Under the pieces are notes generated by a model, which did no database searches, was not told the origin of the DNA, and was given only the letters and a program-made list of their open reading frames with translations. From Anomaloglossus baeobatrachus (taxonomy: Eukaryota > Chordata > Amphibia > Anura > Aromobatidae): a stretch of 64,000 nt of DNA. This document shows, one piece after another, positions 47,011-57,291 of this stretch. The stretch spans positions 1-64,000 of the forward strand of contig NW_027442223.1 in assembly GCF_048569485.1 (NCBI RefSeq), given 5' to 3'. The position numbers and the translations under genes were made by a program. Within the stretch, counting starts at the first letter, position 1. Each line of letters begins with the position of its first letter.

Positions 47011-48401
47011 CCTTCTTAACCCAGTTTCCAAAAGCAGAACTCAATTCACCTGATTCATATTAGCCCGATTTAATGAATTGGAAGAAAGCATACGTCTTCA
47101 TATGCACCTCAATTTGGCCCATTCACTTTTCACACTTCCTCCTTTTGTTTTTTATCTTTCACACTTTTGACTTTCTTTATTCATCCAAATAGCAAACTCA
47201 TCACCACTCAACCTGACCAACTCGGCTATGTCCCCGTGCTGCAGTTCTCTGTCTTATCTAGATCATTTGCAATTGAATGGAATAGATCCCTTTTGGACAA
47301 AGTGGATTCACCTGCTGCTGCAGTGACCACAGGTGTGATAACATCTAGAATTGGCATCTGGTGCGATCTCTCCGCTTCCACTCCAAAGAAAGTTACCTGT
47401 TTATTCCTATCATGCATTGGTTTTTGGGGTTTTCTTTGAGTAATGATGATCTCTTTAGTAGTCTGTTGGCGCCCTCTCCTGGAGGAATAGTTTGCTTGCT
47501 CTTGGACATTCTAAAAGAGAGGTCATGATAGACATTGAGCTTCTGAGCTCAATTGGGGACAGTCATGGGTGATGAATGTTTGCAACCTACTGCGAAGCCT
47601 CATACCGCAATATAAGGAACGTCAAATACTAAGAAAGGGCGGCCTATGAAAGAATTACTACTTTCAATAAGTACACTTAAACGGCTAATTGGGAATAGAA
47701 AAACTGTAAAAAGCCCTCTGAGAAAGCCCCCCTCTAACCTTTGATAGTAAGCTTTTCTGTAGTCTGCCTGTTGATGTATTTTCCGTTTGAACTGTGCACA
47801 ACATGAAGAGACGGAACACTGGCGGCTTGTCACAATGCCCCCCGATGACATCACAATAGCGCTGCTGCCTAGAAAACAAGCTGCGCAGAAGAAGTTGTTC
47901 TTTGGGTGGGAGGGTGGGCTAGTGGAAGGAGGGGGCAATCTCTTTTTTTCCCGGGTGGTAGGGGGATGACAGGAGAAGGGAAGCGGGTGGTGAGAAAGGT
48001 ACAGAGGGCAGGGTTTGGGGGCTGGGAAGGAAAGGGAAAAGATTAGGGTTTGGGGATGATGAAAGGGCTTTCTACGGGTAAGGATGGCAAAGGGTGGCAG
48101 TGACGGAAAGTCAGGCAACCTGTCCTGTCCGTCTTTTTGTATCGTGAATTGGAAAGACTGCAAGGGGGAGGGGAGTTGCTTGCGCCCTAAAGGAGGAGTT
48201 ATTCAGATTCATTGCAGTGGGCGGCGGCTGCAAAACGCACCATTCTTCTTGTTTTGGCTCTGCAAAGCAGCCTTTTCAAGGGTTGGCTTGGGTGACAAAA
48301 TGTCTTGTGTAGGCGTGGGTTTGTCTCCCTCTCGCTCTCTCTCCCTAAGATGTGTCCGGCATAGGCCAGGGTGCCACTCGAGGCCCAAACCAATTCTGGT
48401 T

Positions 48402-48588
48402 ATCGCTTCTCGGCCTTTTGGCTAAGATCAAGTGTAGTATCTGTTCTTATCAGTTTAATATCTGATACGTCCCCTATCTGGGGACCATATATTAAATGGA
48501 TTTTTAGAACAGGGAGATGGAAAAAGAGCTTGCTCTGTCCACTCCACGCATTGACCTGGTATTGCAGTACCTCCAGGAACGGTGCACC
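48402..48588 (+). ncRNA. RNU2: U2 snRNA gene, copy 25
   Basis: Matches copy 1 by eye. Confidence 0.97.
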
Positions 48589-49979
48589 CCTTCTTAACCC
48601 AGTTTCCAAAAGCAGAACTCAATTCACCTGATTCATATTAGCCCGATTTAATGAATTGGAAGAAAGCATACGTCTTCATATGCACCTCAATTTGGCCCAT
48701 TCACTTTTCACACTTCCTCCTTTTGTTTTTTATCTTTCACACTTTTGACTTTCTTTATTCATCCAAATAGCAAACTCATCACCACTCAACCTGACCAACT
48801 CGGCTATGTCCCCGTGCTGCAGTTCTCTGTCTTATCTAGATCATTTGCAATTGAATGGAATAGATCCCTTTTGGACAAAGTGGATTCACCTGCTGCTGCA
48901 GTGACCACAGGTGTGATAACATCTAGAATTGGCATCTGGTGCGATCTCTCCGCTTCCACTCCAAAGAAAGTTACCTGTTTATTCCTATCATGCATTGGTT
49001 TTTGGGGTTTTCTTTGAGTAATGATGATCTCTTTAGTAGTCTGTTGGCGCCCTCTCCTGGAGGAATAGTTTGCTTGCTCTTGGACATTCTAAAAGAGAGG
49101 TCATGATAGACATTGAGCTTCTGAGCTCAATTGGGGACAGTCATGGGTGATGAATGTTTGCAACCTACTGCGAAGCCTCATACCGCAATATAAGGAACGT
49201 CAAATACTAAGAAAGGGCGGCCTATGAAAGAATTACTACTTTCAATAAGTACACTTAAACGGCTAATTGGGAATAGAAAAACTGTAAAAAGCCCTCTGAG
49301 AAAGCCCCCCTCTAACCTTTGATAGTAAGCTTTTCTGTAGTCTGCCTGTTGATGTATTTTCCGTTTGAACTGTGCACAACATGAAGAGACGGAACACTGG
49401 CGGCTTGTCACAATGCCCCCCGATGACATCACAATAGCGCTGCTGCCTAGAAAACAAGCTGCGCAGAAGAAGTTGTTCTTTGGGTGGGAGGGTGGGCTAG
49501 TGGAAGGAGGGGGCAATCTCTTTTTTTCCCGGGTGGTAGGGGGATGACAGGAGAAGGGAAGCGGGTGGTGAGAAAGGTACAGAGGGCAGGGTTTGGGGGC
49601 TGGGAAGGAAAGGGAAAAGATTAGGGTTTGGGGATGATGAAAGGGCTTTCTACGGGTAAGGATGGCAAAGGGTGGCAGTGACGGAAAGTCAGGCAACCTG
49701 TCCTGTCCGTCTTTTTGTATCGTGAATTGGAAAGACTGCAAGGGGGAGGGGAGTTGCTTGCGCCCTAAAGGAGGAGTTATTCAGATTCATTGCAGTGGGC
49801 GGCGGCTGCAAAACGCACCATTCTTCTTGTTTTGGCTCTGCAAAGCAGCCTTTTCAAGGGTTGGCTTGGGTGACAAAATGTCTTGTGTAGGCGTGGGTTT
49901 GTCTCCCTCTCGCTCTCTCTCCCTAAGATGTGTCCGGCATAGGCCAGGGTGCCACTCGAGGCCCAAACCAATTCTGGTT

Positions 49980-50166
49980 ATCGCTTCTCGGCCTTTTGGC
50001 TAAGATCAAGTGTAGTATCTGTTCTTATCAGTTTAATATCTGATACGTCCCCTATCTGGGGACCATATATTAAATGGATTTTTAGAACAGGGAGATGGAA
50101 AAAGAGCTTGCTCTGTCCACTCCACGCATTGACCTGGTATTGCAGTACCTCCAGGAACGGTGCACC
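49980..50166 (+). ncRNA. RNU2: U2 snRNA gene, copy 26
   Basis: Matches copy 1 by eye; last intact gene before the Keno-like insertion. Confidence 0.97.
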
Positions 50167-51557
50167 CCTTCTTAACCCAGTTTCCAAAAGCAGAACTCAA
50201 TTCACCTGATTCATATTAGCCCGATTTAATGAATTGGAAGAAAGCATACGTCTTCATATGCACCTCAATTTGGCCCATTCACTTTTCACACTTCCTCCTT
50301 TTGTTTTTTATCTTTCACACTTTTGACTTTCTTTATTCATCCAAATAGCAAACTCATCACCACTCAACCTGACCAACTCGGCTATGTCCCCGTGCTGCAG
50401 TTCTCTGTCTTATCTAGATCATTTGCAATTGAATGGAATAGATCCCTTTTGGACAAAGTGGATTCACCTGCTGCTGCAGTGACCACAGGTGTGATAACAT
50501 CTAGAATTGGCATCTGGTGCGATCTCTCCGCTTCCACTCCAAAGAAAGTTACCTGTTTATTCCTATCATGCATTGGTTTTTGGGGTTTTCTTTGAGTAAT
50601 GATGATCTCTTTAGTAGTCTGTTGGCGCCCTCTCCTGGAGGAATAGTTTGCTTGCTCTTGGACATTCTAAAAGAGAGGTCATGATAGACATTGAGCTTCT
50701 GAGCTCAATTGGGGACAGTCATGGGTGATGAATGTTTGCAACCTACTGCGAAGCCTCATACCGCAATATAAGGAACGTCAAATACTAAGAAAGGGCGGCC
50801 TATGAAAGAATTACTACTTTCAATAAGTACACTTAAACGGCTAATTGGGAATAGAAAAACTGTAAAAAGCCCTCTGAGAAAGCCCCCCTCTAACCTTTGA
50901 TAGTAAGCTTTTCTGTAGTCTGCCTGTTGATGTATTTTCCGTTTGAACTGTGCACAACATGAAGAGACGGAACACTGGCGGCTTGTCACAATGCCCCCCG
51001 ATGACATCACAATAGCGCTGCTGCCTAGAAAACAAGCTGCGCAGAAGAAGTTGTTCTTTGGGTGGGAGGGTGGGCTAGTGGAAGGAGGGGGCAATCTCTT
51101 TTTTTCCCGGGTGGTAGGGGGATGACAGGAGAAGGGAAGCGGGTGGTGAGAAAGGTACAGAGGGCAGGGTTTGGGGGCTGGGAAGGAAAGGGAAAAGATT
51201 AGGGTTTGGGGATGATGAAAGGGCTTTCTACGGGTAAGGATGGCAAAGGGTGGCAGTGACGGAAAGTCAGGCAACCTGTCCTGTCCGTCTTTTTGTATCG
51301 TGAATTGGAAAGACTGCAAGGGGGAGGGGAGTTGCTTGCGCCCTAAAGGAGGAGTTATTCAGATTCATTGCAGTGGGCGGCGGCTGCAAAACGCACCATT
51401 CTTCTTGTTTTGGCTCTGCAAAGCAGCCTTTTCAAGGGTTGGCTTGGGTGACAAAATGTCTTGTGTAGGCGTGGGTTTGTCTCCCTCTCGCTCTCTCTCC
51501 CTAAGATGTGTCCGGCATAGGCCAGGGTGCCACTCGAGGCCCAAACCAATTCTGGTT

Positions 51558-51609
51558 ATCGCTTCTCGGCCTTTTGGCTAAGATCAAGTGTAGTATCTGT
51601 TCTTATCAG
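51558..51609 (+). pseudogene. RNU2: U2 5' fragment, nt 1-52, left flank of the Keno-like element (locus 27)
   Basis: Complete promoter and U2 nt 1-52, ending in TTATCAG, then the element. The last 15 bases (51595-51609) are the left target duplication. The promoter points into the element. Confidence 0.93.
51595..51609 (+). repeat. Left 15-bp target-site duplication (U2 nt 38-52)
   Basis: ATCTGTTCTTATCAG, repeated at 57142-57156. It implies first-strand cleavage at nt 37|38 and second-strand cleavage after nt 52. Confidence 0.93.
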
Positions 51610-51846
51610 AACAAACTGAGCTAGCTACACTTGACGAGATACGATCAGGGAGACGAGCTCCAAAGCCCAGCCGAGACCGGAAGAGGGAGATCGGACGGAA
51701 GAAGAGCTTGGCAGAAAGAAGCAAGAAGACGAAGGCTCGGAGAAGACTTGGGGAGACCAGAGGAACTTCGAGGAGGAACACAGCGGGAGAAGACACCCGG
51801 AGAAGAATCCAAGATCCAGCTCCGGGAACTCAAGCAGGAACCAGCC
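51610..51846 (+). promoter_or_regulatory. 5' UTR of the Keno-like element
   Basis: Contains no ATG before the ORF1 start. Bases 51625-51634 (CTACACTTGA) are exactly complementary to U2 nt 27-36 on the left flank (51584-51593). The first bases AACAAACTGAG follow U2 TTATCAG and allow a TCAG/CTGA hairpin across the junction, imitating U2 stem IIa. AGCTAGCT and GAGCT...AGCTC add further pairing options. No own promoter is evident; the U2 promoter lies directly upstream. Confidence 0.6.
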
Positions 51847-53391
51847 ATGGCAAGCAAGCCAGAGAAGGCAGCCAAGAAGGCTCAGGACCCAGGGACCTCC
51901 AGGAAGGCTCATCCAGAGGCTTCTTCGGCCCAAGAGGCCCCTACCTCCGACGCCAGCCAGCCGGAGGGAGCCCGGACGCCGCCTGAAAAGGCTCCAACCC
52001 TGGAGCCTTGGATGCGGCAGACGGTCGCCCTGAAGCTAAAGGCGGTGGATGGTAGGTTGCCGGACATGTCCAGCGACGTGTTCTGCAAGAAGATGATTCT
52101 GGATCAGGGCTTCTCCAGGGCGGAAACCCTGAGTGTCCAGACCTTCATGACTGGCATTTTTCTGGTAACCTTTGCCACGGTGAATGCCTGCAGGAGATAC
52201 TGGGAGGCGATGAACGCAGCGATGCCGGACTCCCCTTTTCATTCTTTTTTAGGATCCTGTCCTATACAGAGGGATGAGAAGAGGATCACGGTCTCCATGC
52301 GGAACCCGCACACCCCAGGAAGAGACATCTCCACGTTCCTGGGACGTCTCTGCACAGTGGTGAGGGAGCCATCCCACATCCTTAACGGCAACGGATTCTG
52401 GACGGGTAAGTGGTCAGTAACCGTTCGACTCTACAGGGAACCAGCATCCGAGGATGGTCTCCAGCACCTGCCCCCGACATTCTCTCTGGGAAACTCCTTT
52501 GGTCTCATCTACTACCCGGACATGCCACACAACTGCAGGAAATGTGGCGGGAAAGGGCATTCGATGAAGACCTGCAAGGAGGACGCCTGCAGGGTTTGCC
52601 GGGTGACAGGACACAGCTCCAAGGACTGCCCAAAGAAGAAGACTTGCAACCTATGTGGACAGGCGGACCACCTTTACAAGGACTGCCCACAGCGGGAGAA
52701 ATCCTGGGCAAGGGTTGCCGCGGCGACCCAGTATCGGGTAGTCACAGCTTCGTCGACCAAGGCAGCTACGACCAAGGCCACAGAGGCCAAGGACAAGGCG
52801 GCCAAGAACCCGGCGACCGTGGCTCCAGCCGATGCCCCAGCAGCCACGGAGTCCAGGGAAAAGAAGGGTAAGAAAACTGTTGCCCCCTCCCTGGTCCCCC
52901 CCCCTGTCACCCCTGTCCAAACCCCTCCCCCCCCGGCCAACCCTACTGAGGATTCCACTACCTCCACCTCATTTCCCTACTCCTCAGTTGGTCTCCTCAC
53001 CCCCCCCCCAAAGCCCACTCTCCCTCCCCAGACCATGAGAGCAGAGGGCCTCAGCACTCTTGCACTTTTCACCGAGGAGGATTTTCCAGCTCTTGTCTCC
53101 TCAGGTACAGGCCAAAGGAAAAGGAAGGTGGAAGATAGTCCTGTCGCAGAACCTTCCAAGCTGTTCATTGTGGACCCCAATCCACCCCAGGAAGAGGAGG
53201 ATGGCCTCCTCCCAGAACCGGACGTGTTGGAGCAGATGGTGGAGTCCCTTGTGGCCGAAGAAGAAATGGAGGAGTCGGAAGCCACTGAGGCACCATCCCT
53301 GCTCGAGCAGCTAGAAGAAGAGGGTCTGCTGGAGATACCCTTACCAGCAGGTGCCAAAGAGGAAGAACCGCCCGACCGGAGTGGTAACTAA
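51847..53391 (+). CDS. Keno-like ORF1: RNA-binding protein with three zinc knuckles (514 aa)
   Basis: Presumed nucleic-acid-binding partner of ORF2 in the retrotransposition particle. The start is the first ATG of the element (MASKPEKAAKK, context GCCATGG); the frame stays open upstream to 51631, but without an ATG. Residues about 55-225 form a conserved-looking domain (from PWMRQTVALKLKAVDG) similar in character to the RRM-like domain of ZCCHC3-type and Tx1-clade ORF1 proteins. Three CCHC knuckles follow at about 230-243, 248-261 and 267-280, each C-x2-C-x4-H-x4-C. The rest is Ala/Lys-rich, then Pro/Thr-rich, then a strongly acidic end (about 445-510). The frame is uninterrupted. Confidence 0.88.
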   Translation: MASKPEKAAKKAQDPGTSRKAHPEASSAQEAPTSDASQPEGARTPPEKAPTLEPWMRQTVALKLKAVDGRLPDMSSDVFCKKMILDQGFSRAETLSVQTFMTGIFLVTFATVNACRRYWEAMNAAMPDSPFHSFLGSCPIQRDEKRITVSMRNPHTPGRDISTFLGRLCTVVREPSHILNGNGFWTGKWSVTVRLYREPASEDGLQHLPPTFSLGNSFGLIYYPDMPHNCRKCGGKGHSMKTCKEDACRVCRVTGHSSKDCPKKKTCNLCGQADHLYKDCPQREKSWARVAAATQYRVVTASSTKAATTKATEAKDKAAKNPATVAPADAPAATESREKKGKKTVAPSLVPPPVTPVQTPPPPANPTEDSTTSTSFPYSSVGLLTPPPKPTLPPQTMRAEGLSTLALFTEEDFPALVSSGTGQRKRKVEDSPVAEPSKLFIVDPNPPQEEEDGLLPEPDVLEQMVESLVAEEEMEESEATEAPSLLEQLEEEGLLEIPLPAGAKEEEPPDRSGN

Positions 53392-53426
53392 GGCACACCG
53401 CCTGCTCTAACTTTCTCTTTCCTCCA

Positions 53427-56400
53427 ATGACTGCTAACATTAACATCTTTTCCATTAATGTTAGGAGCATCAGAGACAAGTTCCGACGTCAGACAATTTT
53501 TGCGTTCCTTAACACTCAGTCTAGTGATGTATTTTTCCTGCAGGAATGCTCCCTTCCCTCCTCTAGGTCCTTCAACCATCTGGCCAGGGAGTGGACCCAT
53601 GGCCCATCCTACTGGTCTGGCGGGGGCGACTGTAGGTCCGCGGGGGTCGCCGTGCTGATCAGGGGAAGCGCCTTCACATTGGACTCTGTTCAGGAAATCG
53701 TCTGCGGCAGGTTACTGCTCGTGGATGGCACCTGGGCGGGAGAACCTGTCAGGTTCATCAATGTGTATGCTTCTCCTGTGAAGAGCGATCGACTGGAGCT
53801 CCTCCAAGCCCTGCGCCCTCAGCTCGCTACCGCCAGGACGGTAGTGATGGCCGGGGATTTCAACTGCCCAATTGAGGAGGATGGACGCAGTTCTGGAACG
53901 GCTGCCAAGTTGGACGTCACATCCAAACTGCTCATTGAGATGGTGACCGAAGCCTCTCTTGTGGACGTTGTTGGCTCCATCGGACACGGATCCGTGAACT
54001 ATTCATGGTGCCGATCCGATGGCTCGCTGCGTTCCAGGATTGACTTTGTGTTTACCTCTCGGGCGGTTGGGCGGAGTGGGCACTCGATGGTCCCCTGCTT
54101 CTTCTCTGACCACAGAGCCATTCACTTTCAAGGTGTGCTGGGCCATGGCTTCCCCATTGGCCCGGGCTCCTGGAAGCTGAACTGCTCTCTGCTGGAAAAG
54201 GGTGAGATTCTGGAGGAGCTTAGAGCTGCCTACTCCACGTGGCGGGCCTACAAGGCGGGCTTCCAGTCTGTTTCTGACTGGTGGGAATACGTTAAACTCG
54301 AGTTCCGTTTCTTCTTTCAGGCAAAGAGTCAACAACAGGCGTGTCTGAAGAGGAGGGACTTCAGGAGACTCCAGCGTGAGCTGCGTTCCCTGCAGGACCT
54401 TCTTCGATGCGGCTGGGACGTGAGAGAGGAGCTGGAGGAGACTAAGAGGAGCCTGAAAAGGCACTTCGAGGAGGAGTCCGAGCGAATTGTCTTCCGTTCC
54501 AAAGTGGAGAACCTGGAGAAGGGTGAGAAATGTAACTCGTTCTTTTTCAGGAAACTCCACGCCGGTCACACGCCCATGAATGAACTACGAGACGAGAGTG
54601 GAAGCATACGACGCGGGAAAGAGAATGTGATGAAGGTCGTCAGCGACTTCTACAGCGAACTCTACGCCCGCAAGACTACTGACCCCGAGGCCGCCGATAA
54701 GTTCCTGTCAGGTATCACTAACCATCTTGACCCTGCAGACGCGGCGGCCATGGACGTTCCTCTGACGGTGGACGAGCTGCTCTCGGCCGCCAAATCCTTT
54801 AGTTCTGGCAGGACACCGGGCAGTGACGGCCTCCCAGCAGAGCTCTATGTAGCGCTGGGAGACCTAATCTGTCCGGACCTGTTAGGGCTGTATGAGGAGA
54901 TGGTGGTGGAGGGCAGAATGCCTCCATCTCTGAGGGAAGGAATGGTCACGATCCTGTACAAGCGTAAAGGAGAGAGGTGCGACCTGAAGAATTGGCGTCC
55001 CATCACCCTTCTGAATGTCGACTACAAGATCCTGGCCAAGACGATGGCAACGAGACTGAAGACGGTTATCGGACGGATCATCCACCCGGATCAGACTTGC
55101 GGCATCCCCGGACGTCGCATCGCAGACAGCCTGGCTCTCATGCGGGACACGGTCGAGTACATCAAAGCCCGCCGGGTGCACGCAGCCCTGATCTCGTTGG
55201 ATCAGGAAAAGGCCTTCGACCGTGTTTCCCATGAGTTCCTGGGCAAAGCTCTGCACAGGTTAGGTTTGGGTAACATGTTTTGTTTGTATGTCCAACTAAT
55301 GTATTTTGATATTCACAGCTCGGTGTTGGTAAACGGCTGGAAGACTGACCCCTTCCCGGTCCTCTCAGGGGTCAGACAAGGCTGTCCTCTGTCACCTCTT
55401 CTTTTTGTTTGTGTTATAGAACTCTTTGCAGAGGCTATCCGGCGGAATGGAGAGATCAGAGGGATCACCGCACCAGGACCAGAACGCTTCGAGGTCAAGT
55501 GCTCGCTCTACATGGACGACGTGACCGTCTTCTGCGCGGACCGGCGCTCAGTCGACACCCTCGTCCAGACCTGTGAGACCTTCGGACGGGCTTCGGGAGC
55601 CAAAGTCAACTGCGGGAAGTCGGAAGCCATGCTCTTCGGGGACTGGCAGCCGGCCTCTTCCGCCCCCTTCCCTTTCAGCATCCAGCCGGATTTCATCAAG
55701 GTTCTTGGAGTCTGGTTCGGGAAGGAAGGAGCAGCCCTCAAGTCCTGGGAGGAACGCTTGACCAAGATCACCCAACGGATCGGTCTGTGGAGCCTCAGAC
55801 GCCTCACCTGTGAGGGCAAAGCACTGGTCCTGCGTAACGAGGTACTGCCCGTGCTGCAGTACACGGCCCAGGCCTGGCCCCCCCTTGCCACCGTGTGCAG
55901 GGCCATTACCAGGACGGTGTTTCGTTTTGTCTGGGGATCCAAGATGGACAGAGTAAAGCGGAGCATCATGTACAAGGATCCTCGCAAGGGTGGGAAGGGC
56001 GTACCCGATATCCCCACCCTCCTGCGATCCTCCTTCGTATGTGACTGCGTTCGCCGAACTCTGCGAGTCAAGAGAGGTTCCGCGGGTGGGTCCATGTCTC
56101 GCTTCTTCCTGCTCCCCCTTTGGAGACGGTTAGGCTGGGACAAGTGGGACAGCTCCTTCCCCTACAACTGGACGGCGCCATGGTTCTACGGAGACGTGGT
56201 TCGGTTTGTGAGGGAACACCAACTGGAGGGACTCAAGCCTGATTTGTGGAAGCCAAAGACTATCCACAAACTCATCAGAGCCAAGGACGAAATGGAGAAC
56301 ATTCCAGGACTTCATCACGACACACTGGAGACTGTTTGGACAAACGTGTCATCGGCTGGATTGACCAACGGGCACAAGGACTTGTCATGGATGGCGATAC

Positions 56401-56816
56401 AGGGCGGACTGCCCGTCCGGTCATTCATGCACGCCCGGAACCTGTGCAAAACCCGGTACTGCCCAAGGTGCCCCTTCGTGGAGGAAACATCGCTGCACGC
56501 CTTTTGGGACTGCCGTTTCGCACAGCGCCTGTTGGTTGCCCTGGAGGATGACCTGAGGAACTCCGTCCCCAGAGGGAGCCTATCGTACCATTCCGTACTT
56601 TATGGACTCTTCCCTGGGACTCACACCGTTGGAGCCATCCAGGAGGCTTGGCGCCTTATGAACTGCTTTAAGGACGCTATTTGGGTCGCCAGGAACCGGC
56701 TCATCTTGAAGAGGGAGAGGATGTCTATCCAGGATTGCCGCAGGCTGATCCACAGCCTGCTCAGAGACTATTCCATCATGGACAGTCCGGACGACAGCGC
56801 CGAGGAGGAGGTTTAG
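53427..56816 (+). CDS. Keno-like ORF2: endonuclease and reverse transcriptase (1,129 aa)
   Basis: Nicks the U2 target and copies element RNA at the nick. Residues about 1-235 are an APE-type endonuclease: INIFSINVRSIRD at the start, FLQE near 38, GDFN near 143, and SDHRAIHF near 228 with the catalytic Asp-His pair. Reverse transcriptase spans about 430-760: GSDGLPAELY, NWRPITLLNVDYK, LDQEKAFDRV near 592 with the first catalytic Asp, GVRQGCPLSPLL near 650, and YMDD at about 695-698. A C-terminal CCHC motif (C-x2-C-x7-H-x4-C) lies near 1012-1029, as in L1 and Tx1 proteins. All key residues are present. The ATG is 35 nt after the ORF1 stop, in the same reading frame as ORF1, so translation probably needs reinitiation or re-entry. 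Confidence 0.92.
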   Translation: MTANINIFSINVRSIRDKFRRQTIFAFLNTQSSDVFFLQECSLPSSRSFNHLAREWTHGPSYWSGGGDCRSAGVAVLIRGSAFTLDSVQEIVCGRLLLVDGTWAGEPVRFINVYASPVKSDRLELLQALRPQLATARTVVMAGDFNCPIEEDGRSSGTAAKLDVTSKLLIEMVTEASLVDVVGSIGHGSVNYSWCRSDGSLRSRIDFVFTSRAVGRSGHSMVPCFFSDHRAIHFQGVLGHGFPIGPGSWKLNCSLLEKGEILEELRAAYSTWRAYKAGFQSVSDWWEYVKLEFRFFFQAKSQQQACLKRRDFRRLQRELRSLQDLLRCGWDVREELEETKRSLKRHFEEESERIVFRSKVENLEKGEKCNSFFFRKLHAGHTPMNELRDESGSIRRGKENVMKVVSDFYSELYARKTTDPEAADKFLSGITNHLDPADAAAMDVPLTVDELLSAAKSFSSGRTPGSDGLPAELYVALGDLICPDLLGLYEEMVVEGRMPPSLREGMVTILYKRKGERCDLKNWRPITLLNVDYKILAKTMATRLKTVIGRIIHPDQTCGIPGRRIADSLALMRDTVEYIKARRVHAALISLDQEKAFDRVSHEFLGKALHRLGLGNMFCLYVQLMYFDIHSSVLVNGWKTDPFPVLSGVRQGCPLSPLLFVCVIELFAEAIRRNGEIRGITAPGPERFEVKCSLYMDDVTVFCADRRSVDTLVQTCETFGRASGAKVNCGKSEAMLFGDWQPASSAPFPFSIQPDFIKVLGVWFGKEGAALKSWEERLTKITQRIGLWSLRRLTCEGKALVLRNEVLPVLQYTAQAWPPLATVCRAITRTVFRFVWGSKMDRVKRSIMYKDPRKGGKGVPDIPTLLRSSFVCDCVRRTLRVKRGSAGGSMSRFFLLPLWRRLGWDKWDSSFPYNWTAPWFYGDVVRFVREHQLEGLKPDLWKPKTIHKLIRAKDEMENIPGLHHDTLETVWTNVSSAGLTNGHKDLSWMAIQGGLPVRSFMHARNLCKTRYCPRCPFVEETSLHAFWDCRFAQRLLVALEDDLRNSVPRGSLSYHSVLYGLFPGTHTVGAIQEAWRLMNCFKDAIWVARNRLILKRERMSIQDCRRLIHSLLRDYSIMDSPDDSAEEEV

Positions 56817-57141
56817 ACCTCTTCCATGCCCCCTCCCTCCTTTTCCCGTTATGTGCGTCTTTCAATAAAGCTTCGGGCCTGTGATTTCCCCACCCTATCC
56901 CCCTTTTCCCCTACCCCCATCCCCCAATCGCCGGTTCGTCGTTATTTATTGTCTAACTTTTTCTTTCAGCTTGAGTGTTATGGATAAGCATAGGAGCGTG
57001 ATGTATAGTTTAGTGCGTCGTACTCTATGGCTATGTAAGAAGGATTGTATATTTCTGTGTGTACGGGGCTGCGGCACTGTACACGGTTTGTTACCTTTTT
57101 GTGAGTAGTGCATGATAATAAAGATGCTGTTAAATCAAAAA
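56817..57141 (+). other. 3' UTR of the Keno-like element
   Basis: 325 nt, pyrimidine-rich at first, with AATAAA at 56864-56869 and again at 57117-57122, 20 nt before the element end. The tail TTAAATCAAAAAA resembles that of elements A and B; the rest of the UTR shows no clear similarity to them and has no 42-bp modules. Confidence 0.75.
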
Positions 57142-57291
57142 ATCTGTTCTTATCAGTTTAATATCTGATACGTCCCCTATCTGGGGACCATATATTAAAT
57201 GGATTTTTAGAACAGGGAGATGGAAAAAGAGCTTGCTCTGTCCACTCCACGCATTGACCTGGTATTGCAGTACCTCCAGGAACGGTGCACC
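57142..57291 (+). pseudogene. RNU2: U2 3' fragment, nt 38-187, right flank of the Keno-like element (locus 27)
   Basis: Begins with the right copy of the 15-bp target duplication (57142-57156) and continues unchanged to the gene end and 3' box. It is cut off from its promoter. Confidence 0.93.

Larger units (their letters stand above)
51610..57141 (+). mobile_element. Keno-like U2-specific non-LTR retrotransposon (Tx1 clade), full length
   Basis: 5,532 bp: a 237-nt 5' UTR, ORF1, a 35-nt gap, ORF2, and a 3' UTR ending TTAAATCAAAAAA. It is inserted in the sense direction inside a U2 gene, with a 15-bp duplication of U2 nt 38-52. The apurinic-type endonuclease, L1-type reverse transcriptase and U2 target fit Keno, a target-specific lineage of the Tx1 group. 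Both frames are open from first Met to stop, so it looks recently active. The Keno name rests on target site and domain plan; I could not compare sequences. Confidence 0.9.

Noticed and set aside
51610-51700. HDV-like self-cleaving ribozyme at the Keno 5' end, as known for R2 elements.
   Set aside because: I could not find a P1 partner for the first bases (AACAAAC) nor the nested double-pseudoknot pattern by eye. A descriptor search would decide.
51631-51846. Longer ORF1 starting upstream at 51631.
   Set aside because: That start is TTG. The first ATG, in a good context, is at 51847, so the frame upstream is treated as untranslated.
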